64,000 bases of DNA from the NCBI GenBank assembly GCA_964451365.1, contig CAYVIB010000002.1, positions 246,479 to 310,478 on the forward strand, read 5' to 3'. The first letter of the stretch is position 1, and every line of letters starts with the position of its first letter. Shown piece after piece: positions 1 through 8,756 of the stretch. The notes under the pieces are model-generated. The model searched no databases and had not been told where the DNA came from. It saw nothing but the letters and a program-made list of their open reading frames with translations. Source of the stretch: CAYVIB01 sp964451365. Lineage in GTDB: Bacteria; Pseudomonadota; Gammaproteobacteria; Pseudomonadales; Cellvibrionaceae. The position numbers were made by a program, and so were the translations under genes.

Positions 1-236
1 GCGGTGAGTGTGCTGGCTTCCGGCTTTTTCGGGTCGTAGGTAAACTTACCGTCAAACTCGTTGAAGCGGCCGTAAAGCCAACTGTACCCCAGGTGTTTAA
101 CGCGAAACTGCACGAACGCGTGCATGTCCTTGGTGTCGAAAATATAATCCGCCGCCGTGACACTGGCGGAAACAGCGGATAGCGAAAGCACAACCAACCC
201 CGCCGATATTATTGTTTTCATACTTCTATACATCAT
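1..236 (-). CDS. YceI family periplasmic protein, 5' part only
   Basis: Only the N-terminal ~79 codons lie in the window; the rest runs off the left edge. Three in-frame ATGs (236, 233, 221) follow AGGAGG; I take 236 because it has the best spacing. The start encodes a hydrophobic signal peptide ending near Val-Thr-Ala-Ala. The mature N-terminus reads DYIFDTKDMHAFVQFRVKHL and continues with GYSWLYGRF, the usual opening of the YceI lipocalin-like fold, which binds isoprenoid-type lipids in the periplasm. It lies 53 bp downstream of a cytochrome b561 gene, a pairing common in gammaproteobacteria, where the two may form a small lipid/electron-transfer unit. Confidence 0.85.
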   Translation of the reverse strand, partial: MMYRSMKTIISAGLVVLSLSAVSASVTAADYIFDTKDMHAFVQFRVKHLGYSWLYGRFNEFDGKFTYDPKKPEASTLT

Positions 237-289
237 TCTGTCCTCCTGCTCGTTAATGGCCCCGATAATCGGGAAGAAAAATTGCGAAC

Positions 290-841
290 CTATTCAGACT
301 TGCCCAGCATCCGCAGCAGCGTTTTATCCCTGTCGATAAAGTGATGTTTCAATGCCGCCAGTGCATGGACAATGGCCAAACCAATAATGGTAAAGGCTAT
401 CGATTCATGAATTTCACCGGCAATATCCTCCAGGTTTTCACCATCCGATACTACGGCGGGAATACTGAACCAGTCAAAAACGTCGAGCGACTGCCCTTTT
501 GCGGTGGTAATCAGGTAGCCACTGAAAAACATACTGAACAATAATAAATAAAACAGAAAATGGGTAATTCTGGCGATTATTTTTTCCCAGCGCTTGTGGC
601 TTACCAGCTCCGCCGGCCGGGAATTGTAAAGCCGCCAGGCAAGACGCACGACAACCAGGAAAATCAGCAGCACGCCCAGGCTTTTGTGCACATGCGGTGC
701 GGTACGATACCACTTGTCGTAGTAGGTTAGGCCATCCATCCACAAACCCAGGGCAAAAAGACCGATAACGCCAAGCGCAATGACCCAGTGGAACAATACT
801 GCCACCAGGCCATAGCTGTTTTCGGTATTTTTTATTTTCAT
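290..841 (-). CDS. Cytochrome b561 (diheme, inner membrane)
   Basis: A 183-residue integral membrane protein with four hydrophobic segments. Candidate heme-ligand histidines are His18 (FHWVIA), those in PHVHKSLG near 50, the one in GEIHESIAF, and one or both in LKHHF near the C-terminus. This is the bacterial CybB arrangement, which binds two b hemes and passes electrons between quinol and partner proteins. Length is typical. A GAGGGTG purine run precedes the ATG at a long spacing of about 11 nt. It is followed by yceI and preceded by pepN, all on the minus strand with short gaps, so co-transcription is plausible. The partner and electron acceptor cannot be told from sequence. Confidence 0.9.
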   Translation of the reverse strand: MKIKNTENSYGLVAVLFHWVIALGVIGLFALGLWMDGLTYYDKWYRTAPHVHKSLGVLLIFLVVVRLAWRLYNSRPAELVSHKRWEKIIARITHFLFYLLLFSMFFSGYLITTAKGQSLDVFDWFSIPAVVSDGENLEDIAGEIHESIAFTIIGLAIVHALAALKHHFIDRDKTLLRMLGKSE

Positions 842-866
842 CTTATTATTTCACCCTCGGTAAAAA

Positions 867-3527
867 TCACATCAGGCTTTTTGTTACCACTTCGTAAACA
901 TCCTTCGACAGCTTCGGCTGCTCGCCAATGCGCTGCAATTGCTTTTTCATCAACGCCTGCCGTTTGTCATCGTACCTTTTCCATTTGGTCAGGGGCGTTA
1001 ACAGGCGCGCGGCGATCTGCGGGTTCTGTCCGTCAAGAATGATAATCTGGTCGGCCAGGAATGCATAGCCCTCCCCGCTGCGATCGTGAAAGTTGATCGC
1101 GTTGCGCATACAAAATCCGCCGATAAGCGCGCGTACTTTATTCGGATTCCTGACATCGAAAGCGGCATGTTGGGTAAGCGCCTTGACCGTGTTCAGCGTA
1201 CCGGGTACCGGACTTGATGCCTGCACTGACAGCCATTGGTTGACCACCAGCGATTCATCCTTCCACTTTTCATAAAAGTCATTCAGCAATTCCTGCTTCA
1301 GCGATTGAACGTGCGCGCTGCCGGAATAGACTATCGCGGCAAGCGCAGCCATCGTATCCGTCATATTCCCCGCCGTACGATATTGCTTTCGGCATAGTTC
1401 GATCACTTCCGCCCGGCCGCTTAGCATTAAATAGTGCAATGCGGTATTGCGAAGGCTCCGCCTGCCGATGCTCCCGGCATCCACTTTATACTCGCCGACT
1501 GTTTCATTTGCGTGATATACACGCAGCAGATTGTCGTACAGCGCAGTGGCGAGTTTTCGTTTGACACACTCGCGGGCGTAGTGGATTCCTTCCACGTCCA
1601 CCGGCTGAGACAATTCCGCAAGGTAATCCTCGCTCGGCAGTTGCAGGATGAGAGCCACCATTGCCGGGTCCAGGCTCTGGTCCTCCAGCAATACCCGATA
1701 GGCGTCGACAAAACCGGCATCGATACTCGGGGAAGGATTACCCCCCATTTGCGCCATCATGTCACGGATAACGTCAACACCCAGTTGCTGGCTGGCGTCC
1801 CAGCGACAGAAACCGTCGGTGTCCCGGCTCATCAGGCGGGTCAGGTCTTCGCGGCTGTAGTTGTAGTCGAGCTTGACCGGCGCGGAAAACCCGCGCAGTA
1901 ATGAAGGAACCGGCCTCTCGGGAACTTCTTCAAAAATAAACTCCTGTTCGGCCTTGGTAATTTCAAGAACCTTATGCGTGTTATCGTTGGTGTCCGTATC
2001 CGGTTGTTGCCCCTTGATTTTCAGCGGCAGCGCGCCGGCGTCGCCCAGCAATCCCACCGCAAGGGGAATAAGAAAAGGTTTTTTGTCTTTTGCTTCCGGC
2101 GTGGCCGGGCAGCTCTGCCGGACCTTTAAGGTAAACTCGTTTTTACCCTCATCGTATCGCCCTTCGCACTTTACCACCGGTGTACCGGCCTGGCGGTACC
2201 AGTTCATAAACTGGCTGAAATCGCGACCGGAGGCATCCGCCATCGCGGCAACAAAATCCTCAATGGTTACCGCCTGCCCATCGTGCCGCTCGAAATACAG
2301 ATCCGACCCCTTGCGAAAGAGTTCAGGCCCCAACAGGGTGTGAATCATGCGCACAACTTCCGAACCCTTCTCGTAAACGGTGAGGGTGTAAAAGTTGGAA
2401 ATCTCGATAAATGACGAAGGTTGAACGGGGTGCGCCATGGGGCCGGCGTCCTCGGCAAATTGCATGGTGCGGAGCATTGATGCGTCTTCCACGCGCTTGA
2501 CTGTGCGCGACCCCATGTCCGCGGAAAACTCCGCATCGCGGAACACGGTGAAACCTTCCTTCAAGCTCAATTGAAACCAGTCCCGGCAGGTAACGCGGTT
2601 ACCGGACCAGTTGTGGAAATACTCGTGCGCAACCACAGCTTCCACCCGTTGGAAACCCGCGTCGGTGGTCGTCTCCGGTTTAGCCAGGATGCAACTGGTA
2701 TTGAAGATATTGAGCCCCTTGTTTTCCATGGCGCCCATATTGAAATCGTCCACCGCGACAATCATAAAAATGTCGAGATCGTATTCGCGGCCGTATACTT
2801 CCTCATCCCATTTCATCGCCCGCTTGAGCGACTGCATCGCGTGATCGCATTTATCAGCATCTTTTTGTTCGACAAAAATCCGCAACGCCACCTGGCGCCT
2901 CGAGCGGGTGGTAAAAGTATCGTCGATGCCGACGAGATCTCCCGCCACCAGCGCAAACAGATAACAGGGCTTTTTAAAGGGATCGTGCCATAGTGCCCAG
3001 TGCCGGTCGCCCTCCTCTCCGCTGTCGATCAAATTACCGTTGGAAAGCAAGACAGGGAACGCAACTTTGTCAGCGCTGATACGGGTATGGAATTCGCTCA
3101 TCACATCCGGCCGATCCAGGTAATAGGTGATTTTCCGAAATCCTTCGGCCTCGCACTGGGTGCAGTACATGGTGCGCGATTTGTACAAGCCTTCGAGGGA
3201 GGTATTTTCATGCGGTTTTATCCGGGTCACGCAGGAAAATTCAAATTTGTTGGGAACGGAAAATACTTCCAGCGTTTCGAGGTCGGTTTTATAGTCACTT
3301 TCGACCAGAATCGTGCCGTCAATTTTTACTTCGCGCAGCTCCAGTTCCTGCCCGTGAAGTACCAGTGAAGCCTCTTTATCGGCCCGGGGATTGCGCACCA
3401 GTTCGAGCGTTGATTTAACCTCGGTGTAATCGGCAAACAATTCAAACTCAAGCGACGTTTTATTTATCCAGAAATCGGGCTCGCGGTAATCTTTCAGGTA
3501 AATTGTCCGGGGCTGTGAATCTCTCAT
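867..3527 (-). CDS. pepN: Aminopeptidase N (M1 family zinc metallopeptidase)
   Basis: Encodes 886 residues, the usual PepN length. The substrate-anchoring GAMEN motif falls near residue 264 and the zinc site HEYFHNW near 300, followed by the downstream zinc-ligand Glu in LKEGFTVFRDAEF; all sit at positions matching E. coli PepN. The enzyme removes N-terminal amino acids from peptides in the cytoplasm, downstream of ATP-dependent proteases. I chose the ATG at 3527 (MRDSQPR) because it follows GAGAGA at suitable spacing and matches family N-termini; the reading frame stays open 48 codons further upstream but overlaps the DUF1315 gene there. It is 46 bp downstream of that gene in the same run. 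Confidence 0.96.
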   Translation of the reverse strand: MRDSQPRTIYLKDYREPDFWINKTSLEFELFADYTEVKSTLELVRNPRADKEASLVLHGQELELREVKIDGTILVESDYKTDLETLEVFSVPNKFEFSCVTRIKPHENTSLEGLYKSRTMYCTQCEAEGFRKITYYLDRPDVMSEFHTRISADKVAFPVLLSNGNLIDSGEEGDRHWALWHDPFKKPCYLFALVAGDLVGIDDTFTTRSRRQVALRIFVEQKDADKCDHAMQSLKRAMKWDEEVYGREYDLDIFMIVAVDDFNMGAMENKGLNIFNTSCILAKPETTTDAGFQRVEAVVAHEYFHNWSGNRVTCRDWFQLSLKEGFTVFRDAEFSADMGSRTVKRVEDASMLRTMQFAEDAGPMAHPVQPSSFIEISNFYTLTVYEKGSEVVRMIHTLLGPELFRKGSDLYFERHDGQAVTIEDFVAAMADASGRDFSQFMNWYRQAGTPVVKCEGRYDEGKNEFTLKVRQSCPATPEAKDKKPFLIPLAVGLLGDAGALPLKIKGQQPDTDTNDNTHKVLEITKAEQEFIFEEVPERPVPSLLRGFSAPVKLDYNYSREDLTRLMSRDTDGFCRWDASQQLGVDVIRDMMAQMGGNPSPSIDAGFVDAYRVLLEDQSLDPAMVALILQLPSEDYLAELSQPVDVEGIHYARECVKRKLATALYDNLLRVYHANETVGEYKVDAGSIGRRSLRNTALHYLMLSGRAEVIELCRKQYRTAGNMTDTMAALAAIVYSGSAHVQSLKQELLNDFYEKWKDESLVVNQWLSVQASSPVPGTLNTVKALTQHAAFDVRNPNKVRALIGGFCMRNAINFHDRSGEGYAFLADQIIILDGQNPQIAARLLTPLTKWKRYDDKRQALMKKQLQRIGEQPKLSKDVYEVVTKSLM

Positions 3528-3573
3528 AAGGTCTCTCGGTCTCGACTTGGTCTCAATTTCAGAGGTTGATGTT

Positions 3574-3825
3574 TTACTTCCACGCCAGCGGGGTCTCATC
3601 GTCGCTGTCGTTATGGCTGCCGCATTCCTTTTTTGGCGGCAGGTATCCTGTTCGCTCATCTTCGGGAACATGGGCGTGTTCGTAGGCGATAACCGCCTGC
3701 ATGCAAATTTCCAGTTGTTCGGCGGATACCGCGCGGCCGTCCGGCCACTTTCTCAGTTCAATGGCCCGCCTGAATTTTTCATATATTTCCGGTGTAACCA
3801 GCTCCAGAACCTTATTGACTTTCAT
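3574..3825 (-). CDS. DUF1315 (YeaC-like) small protein
   Basis: 83 residues. The N-terminal half (TPEIYEKFRRAIELRKWPDG, then an AEQLEICMQAVI helix) matches the YeaC/DUF1315 family, whose function is unknown. The C-terminal ~30 residues are polar and probably disordered, longer than in the enterobacterial version. Its ATG overlaps the stop of the rhomboid gene by 4 nt (ATGA), so translation is probably coupled. Position between a rhomboid gene and pepN is, as I recall, also seen in Pseudomonas. Confidence 0.85.
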   Translation of the reverse strand: MKVNKVLELVTPEIYEKFRRAIELRKWPDGRAVSAEQLEICMQAVIAYEHAHVPEDERTGYLPPKKECGSHNDSDDETPLAWK

Positions 3826-4667
3826 GATGGCTTCTCATCTTTTTTAACGGCGAAATACAACAGTGCCGCGGCAATACCAAACAGCAAACCGCCCAGGTGC
3901 GCGCCATTTGCCACCCGGCCGGTGATAAACATATCGATTACGCCAAAAAAACCCAACAACAGCCACGCAAACATAAATACGAAGATACCGGGCGGCAGGC
4001 GCAACACCGGATTACGGTTTTTCGATCCCGCGCCGGCCACCCAGAGAAAGCCGAGATAACCATAAACTACGCCGGATAGACCGCCGAAATAAGTATCTCC
4101 CTCGGCAATAGCATACTGGACATAATTCGCACCGACTGCAACAAACAAAAAGAGCAGAACATAATTCCGGGTGCCAAGATAGAGTTCCAGTCGCTTGCCC
4201 AGTTCCCAAATCCACAAACCGTTGAACAAAATATGCAGCGCACTGAAATGCAGGTAAGCCGGAGTGAAATAACGCCAGATTTTACCACTGCCCAGGATTT
4301 CGGCCGGACGGTCAAACAGCAGGTTTTCGGTGATAGGCGATTCGAGAGCGTGAACGCCGAGAATATAGCCGGTAATTCCCAGGATAATCGTGGCGAAAGT
4401 GAAAGGGCAGCGTAAAAAAACTTCCTTCACCGGCAGTGAAAACGCATTCCCGCGCGCATCGGCCCGCGAAACCACCTTGAGCCTGCCGTCCTCGAACGCC
4501 ACAGTTAACTGCCTGGCTCGCTCGGCAAAACGGTCATCCAGCAACCACAATACCTGCTGTCCGCCCTCCTCTATAATCCGGTGTGGAATGCCTTCCGCCG
4601 TCAGCGCGGTATGCAGTACTTTCAGGTCCGTCTCGATCGGATACTCACCCATTTTCAAAATATTCAT
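3822..4667 (-). CDS. Rhomboid family intramembrane serine protease
   Basis: 281 residues: a soluble N-terminal region of ~85 residues, then six to seven membrane segments. The catalytic serine is in GLSGVVYGYL and the histidine in NGAHLGG, the Ser-His dyad of rhomboid proteases; the supporting helix HFSALHILFNGLWIWELG is also present. The N-terminal part (IETDLKVLHTALTAEGIPHR) resembles the cytoplasmic domain of GlpG-type rhomboids. It should cleave transmembrane substrates within the inner membrane; substrates are unknown. It overlaps the DUF1315 start and lies 64 bp downstream of the metallophosphatase gene. Confidence 0.9.
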   Translation of the reverse strand: MNILKMGEYPIETDLKVLHTALTAEGIPHRIIEEGGQQVLWLLDDRFAERARQLTVAFEDGRLKVVSRADARGNAFSLPVKEVFLRCPFTFATIILGITGYILGVHALESPITENLLFDRPAEILGSGKIWRYFTPAYLHFSALHILFNGLWIWELGKRLELYLGTRNYVLLFLFVAVGANYVQYAIAEGDTYFGGLSGVVYGYLGFLWVAGAGSKNRNPVLRLPPGIFVFMFAWLLLGFFGVIDMFITGRVANGAHLGGLLFGIAAALLYFAVKKDEKPS

Positions 4668-4731
4668 CGCAACCGCTTATCCAGTACGTGTTCCTGCCGG
4701 AAGGGATTGTCGCGCCAGATCCATGCCAACG

Positions 4732-5688
4732 TCATGCTGATTCCGAATCCACATAAACCCACACGAATTTATTTTCATCGAGTTGTTGTTCGCCGTCGAA
4801 ACGATAACTGACAAGACGGCCATACTTGACGGCGCTGTAATCAAGGCAGGCGACATTGTGAGTGAGAGGCTTCGGCTTGCCATGCAGCCAGTAGTGGCCG
4901 ACAAATACCGGCGGTGCCTCGTCGCTGTAGCTCAATAATGACGCTTTTTCCTTGTCACTGAGCGGCTTTTCCACCAGGTCTTCCGGCAACGGGTCCGGTT
5001 GGAAAACAATGTCCTTGTACATTCGCGGCGACTTCGCCCAAAATTTGGTGCGAAAGATGGCCCTTTCACAGCCGTCCCTGCCGCGAATGGTTCTGCCTTC
5101 CGGCAGGCGCATATCTGTTCCGCGGGTAAGCCTGTCCATAAACCGGCCGGCAAATGATTTTCGATCCGCCGATTCGCGAATAAATTCCAGCGTGACAGTG
5201 TTAGTAGCGTGGCGCGTTTTATACTTGTTGATCAAGGCATCATCCCAGCAGGCGTGAACCACGCGAAAGCCCGGCATTTCGAGAAACACCGGCAGGGTGA
5301 CAAACCAGTCCAGGAACATGCGCCATTCCTCGGGATAGGGAGCGAACTGGATCAGGGTTTCGGCAATCTGCCGGTTGTGCTGGCGGTTGTGCTCGCGTAC
5401 GTAACCGTCGCGCCCCGGTTTCCTCGGCGTGGTGTAAGCGATTGCATTGTACTCATGGTTACCCATGATGCATTTGGCGGTGCCCGCGTCGACCATGGGC
5501 TTTATCAGGTGCAGCGCCTCGCGGATACGTGGTCCCCTATCAACGATATCACCAACGAATATTACCTGGCGATCGGAATGCCAGAAGGTATTGCCATCCA
5601 GTTTGTAGCCAAGCTTGAACAGCAGCTTTTTCAGCGTTTCCGCGCAGCCGTGTACATCACCAATAATGTCGTAGCCGGAAATAGTCAC
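4732..5688 (-). CDS. Metallophosphatase, PPP/ApaH-like
   Basis: 318 residues with the calcineurin-like metal motifs in order: GDVHG (residue ~11), GDIVDRGPR (~46) and GNHE (~77), then HACWDD and GHYWLHG further on. These residues bind two metals and hydrolyse phosphoesters. It resembles the diadenosine tetraphosphatase/serine-threonine phosphatase group but is not ApaH itself, so the substrate is open. Start is GTG (5688), with only a distant AGGA. It lies between nadK and the rhomboid gene in a single minus-strand run. Confidence 0.85.
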   Translation of the reverse strand: MTISGYDIIGDVHGCAETLKKLLFKLGYKLDGNTFWHSDRQVIFVGDIVDRGPRIREALHLIKPMVDAGTAKCIMGNHEYNAIAYTTPRKPGRDGYVREHNRQHNRQIAETLIQFAPYPEEWRMFLDWFVTLPVFLEMPGFRVVHACWDDALINKYKTRHATNTVTLEFIRESADRKSFAGRFMDRLTRGTDMRLPEGRTIRGRDGCERAIFRTKFWAKSPRMYKDIVFQPDPLPEDLVEKPLSDKEKASLLSYSDEAPPVFVGHYWLHGKPKPLTHNVACLDYSAVKYGRLVSYRFDGEQQLDENKFVWVYVDSESA

Positions 5689-5738
5689 GTTTTACTACAG
5701 TTCCTGAAAATCCCTCGTTGCCCGTTGATGGTAACCAT

Positions 5739-5770
5739 TTAATACAAATACTACTTAATACAAATACTAC
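5739..5770. repeat. Perfect 16-bp tandem duplication at the nadK 3' end
   Basis: TTAATACAAATACTAC occurs twice in direct tandem (5739-5754 and 5755-5770). The right copy supplies the nadK TAG stop (minus strand, 5769-5767). It looks like a slippage or duplication event with no effect on the protein except at its last codons. Confidence 0.9.
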
Positions 5771-6651
5771 GTCGCGCCGGTACTGCTGGCCCATCCCAGT
5801 TTTGTGCGACAGGTTTCATAAAAGTTGTGGCCTTTGGGATGGATTAGGTTTAATACTCTCGGTGATTTGGTCATCACCACCTCATCTCCCGGCTGGGTGA
5901 CCACATGGGTCTGGCCGTCGCACGTAACATGGGGGTTAAGATTGTTGTACTCGGAGATCAACAGTTTTATCCGGCTGTCGCCGTGCACAACAATCGGTCG
6001 ACTGCTTAATGTATGGGGGTTCATGGGCGCCAATACAATCGCATCCAGGTCCGGATGCATAATCGGCCCGCCACAACTTAAGGCGTAGGCGGTCGAGCCG
6101 GTGGGCGTGGCGATAATCAGGCCGTCCGAACGCTGCTGGTAAACAAATTCATCGTTGATGTACAGGCCGAATTCAATCATACGGATAAACTTGCCCGGGT
6201 GGACCACCACATCGTTCAGCGCGACCCCGTGGGCAATCGTGGTCCCTTCCCTGACCACCTCGGAGGATAGCAAGAACCGTTTTTCGGCCAGGTACTCGCC
6301 GGCCAGGACTTCGCCTACCTTGTATTCGATTTCCTCCGGGCTGATGTCGGTGAGGAACCCAAGCCGGCCCCGGTTGATACCCAATATCTTTGCCTTGTAA
6401 CCGGCAAAAGCCCGCGCGGCGGCAAGCAGGCTTCCGTCACCGCCCACCACAATAATCAGGTCGCATTTTTTCGCCAGGACATTGCGGGGCTCAACCGGGA
6501 GATCGGTGTCTGGCACGATCGAAGCAGTTTCTTCGTCTATCAGCACCTTTACATTTTGTTTACTCAAAAAGGACAGCAAACGCTGAAGCGAGTACTGTGT
6601 GTTGATACTGGCCAGACGACCGATAAGCCCCACACTTTTAAAATGTCCCAT
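5767..6651 (-). CDS. nadK: NAD kinase
   Basis: 294 residues from the ATG at 6651 (MGHFKSVGLIGR). The family signatures are present: GGDGSLLAAAR for nucleotide phosphate binding, GINRGRLGFLTDI, and the DGLIIATPTGSTAYALSCGG block with the DALVLAPMNPHTLSSRP-type segment. It makes NADP from NAD and ATP in the cytoplasm. The frame extends 47 codons upstream, but that stretch is hydrophobic, non-homologous and runs into the divergent DUF1853 start, so the shorter start is preferred. Divergent from DUF1853 with 87 bp between. Confidence 0.95.
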   Translation of the reverse strand: MGHFKSVGLIGRLASINTQYSLQRLLSFLSKQNVKVLIDEETASIVPDTDLPVEPRNVLAKKCDLIIVVGGDGSLLAAARAFAGYKAKILGINRGRLGFLTDISPEEIEYKVGEVLAGEYLAEKRFLLSSEVVREGTTIAHGVALNDVVVHPGKFIRMIEFGLYINDEFVYQQRSDGLIIATPTGSTAYALSCGGPIMHPDLDAIVLAPMNPHTLSSRPIVVHGDSRIKLLISEYNNLNPHVTCDGQTHVVTQPGDEVVMTKSPRVLNLIHPKGHNFYETCRTKLGWASSTGAT

Positions 6652-6738
6652 AGTGTCTGATCCAAATAAATTGTTATTGCCTGTCCAAGCCAGGGATAAT
6701 TCCGCCACGGAAAGGCATATTGGCAAAATCAAAATCCG

Positions 6739-7647
6739 ATGGCAAACAAATCCACATATCAACAACCAGAGCCCTGGCAGCAATTTTCCCATCCGGTGGT
6801 GCGGGATCTGGCGTGGGTGATTACCAGCCCGGCGCTGATGTCGACCCGTCTCGATAATTTTTCCGCCCTGGAATTGGATCCGGATACCACCGATGCCTGC
6901 CTGGAATGGTTGGCCCGCCTGGACCAGTCTTCGGCGGACAGTATCCCCATCGATAAACGCAAATTTCGCCGGCTCGGGCTTTACTTTGAAGCCCTGGTGG
7001 CCTTTTTGTTCAGCCAGGGCCGGGACGACGCTGTGGTGCCCTACCGGCTCCTGGGGCGGAATATCCAGGTGTTGGAAGGAAACAGAACCATGGGTGAACT
7101 GGATATGCTATTGGAGGACAGGCAGGGGAACTGTATTCACCTGGAGTGCGCGGTCAAATTTTATTTGGCGCATCAGCCGGGAATCCGTGACTGGCAAAAC
7201 TGGATCGGCCCGAACGCGCGGGACCGGCTGGATATCAAACTGCAACGCATGCTGACACATCAACTGCCACTGGCGAAGCATGCCACAGCGCGACCTTATC
7301 TGGAATCCCGAGAGCAAAACCCGCGGAAAGTCCAGTCCCGTTATTTCCTGCGCGGCATGTTTTTCCCGCATTCCGACAGCCCGGAGTGCCTGCCTGCCCA
7401 TGCCAATCAGGCCGCGTTGACAGGTTGCTGGTTACACAGGGAGAAGTTTGCCAGCGAAGACCATCACCAATGGAGGGCATTGGCCAGGCTGGACTGGCTT
7501 ACCGGATCACCGTCTCACCAGCCCCGAAGCAAAGTCGTTTCGCCACCCGAAATGCTTTGCCGGCGCACTCCAGAAGGGCGAGTGGAAAAACGGATGCTGG
7601 TGGATGACTACTGGCCGGAGACCAACTCGCCGTCGCGCAGGATATAA
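6739..7647 (+). CDS. DUF1853 protein with PD-(D/E)XK nuclease-like core
   Basis: 302 residues. The DUF1853 family signature is clear: HPVVRDLAW near the N-terminus, then LGLYFEALVAFLF, GELDMLLED and HLECAVKFYL. The spaced Glu...Asp...Glu-x-Lys arrangement (GELD, then ECAVK) is that of restriction-endonuclease-like folds, so a nuclease role is possible but unproven. Start at ATG 6739 has no good Shine-Dalgarno. The gene converges on the next minus-strand gene and their 3' ends overlap by 40 bp. Function unknown. Confidence 0.85.
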   Translation: MANKSTYQQPEPWQQFSHPVVRDLAWVITSPALMSTRLDNFSALELDPDTTDACLEWLARLDQSSADSIPIDKRKFRRLGLYFEALVAFLFSQGRDDAVVPYRLLGRNIQVLEGNRTMGELDMLLEDRQGNCIHLECAVKFYLAHQPGIRDWQNWIGPNARDRLDIKLQRMLTHQLPLAKHATARPYLESREQNPRKVQSRYFLRGMFFPHSDSPECLPAHANQAALTGCWLHREKFASEDHHQWRALARLDWLTGSPSHQPRSKVVSPPEMLCRRTPEGRVEKRMLVDDYWPETNSPSRRI

Positions 7648-8756
7648 CCCTCTTCCGTCACCAGGCTGTCCGCCAGCCCGGCGCCCAGATAGCCGTCGCG
7701 CAGGGACAGTACGTTATAACCTTGCTTACCCAGCAGGTAGGCCGCTGCCTTGCTGCGCCGCCCGGTGTCGCAGTACATGATGTAAGGCTTTTCCGGCGCC
7801 AGGAGCCGTTTTTTGATACTCAGGAGACTGAGCGGAATGTTGGCGGAAAAGGCCAGGTGGCCAAGGGAATATTCATCGTCGGTGCGGACATCGACAAAAA
7901 TAGGCGTTTCAAGCATATCCGCCGCTTCGTCCTCATCGATTTCCTCCACAGCCGGCTCGCGCAACAGCAGCAGGAAATCACTTTTCTCCAGACGCATCAA
8001 CACTCCGTCGGTCTTCATCCGCACGGTGGCATTGCGAACCGTTTCGTTAACCAGTGCATCCTCGCCAAAACAGCGGCCAACGGTAATGTCGGCAACTTTT
8101 TCCGATTTGGCGCTTGGCTTTGACGCCACCAGCACCTCGGCGCTGCCCTCCTTGATAAAATAACAGCAGTCGCCGATTTCGCCCTGCCGGATTAACACTT
8201 CGCCCTTATCGACTACCATCGGCGTCAGGCGATTGAAAACCTGCTCCACATTGACGGGCGGAACCTTGAAAAACAAGTTGGAATTCAGCACGGTCTGCAT
8301 CCATTCCACATCCTCGTCCAGGTCGCGCTCCAGGGAAATTTCCGACAACAGGTAGTCGGCAATCTGGCTCCAGCTCAGGGTGCGGTCCAGGCGGTCGCTG
8401 TCAATTCGTAGCAAGTTGCAATCGGTTTTGGCGACAGCTCTGCAGGGACGGGGCTGGTAATTCACCAGCGGCAGCTGAACATTCCGACCTTTAACCAGGT
8501 CTGTTCGCCCGGAATCATATTGAAGTTCAACATGGCCGTTCAACAGGTAGATGTGCTGGTGGTCGTATGCCCCTTCCTCGAACAGTATCTCGCCGGCGGA
8601 GAGAGTTTGCACAGCCACATGATTAAACAGGTCGGCGAGGAATGACGGACGAAGGTCCTTCAGCGGTACCAGCGTTCTGGCGGTGGCGAAAGCGCCATCG
8701 ACCAATAATCCTGAGTTTCCCAAATTGTCAGCATTTCCGGCTGTTTTTGCATTCAT
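7608..8756 (-). CDS. Cyclic-nucleotide-binding domains plus C-terminal rhodanese domain
   Basis: 382 residues from ATG 8756 (MNAKTAGNADN), preceded by AAGAGA. Two cNMP-binding-like beta-barrels occur: residues ~45-150 (AGEILFEEGAYDHQHIYLLN) and ~165-265 (KGEVLIRQGEIGDCCYFIKE, then GRCFGEDALV with the phosphate-binding-cassette glycine and glutamate). The last ~100 residues are a rhodanese domain with CDTGRRSKAAAYLLGKQGY, carrying the active-site cysteine. There is no DNA-binding helix, so it is probably a nucleotide-controlled sulfurtransferase or sensor rather than a Crp-type regulator. Its ATG overlaps the stop of the PLP-enzyme gene (ATGA), pointing to coupled translation. Confidence 0.88.
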   Translation of the reverse strand: MNAKTAGNADNLGNSGLLVDGAFATARTLVPLKDLRPSFLADLFNHVAVQTLSAGEILFEEGAYDHQHIYLLNGHVELQYDSGRTDLVKGRNVQLPLVNYQPRPCRAVAKTDCNLLRIDSDRLDRTLSWSQIADYLLSEISLERDLDEDVEWMQTVLNSNLFFKVPPVNVEQVFNRLTPMVVDKGEVLIRQGEIGDCCYFIKEGSAEVLVASKPSAKSEKVADITVGRCFGEDALVNETVRNATVRMKTDGVLMRLEKSDFLLLLREPAVEEIDEDEAADMLETPIFVDVRTDDEYSLGHLAFSANIPLSLLSIKKRLLAPEKPYIMYCDTGRRSKAAAYLLGKQGYNVLSLRDGYLGAGLADSLVTEEGYILRDGELVSGQ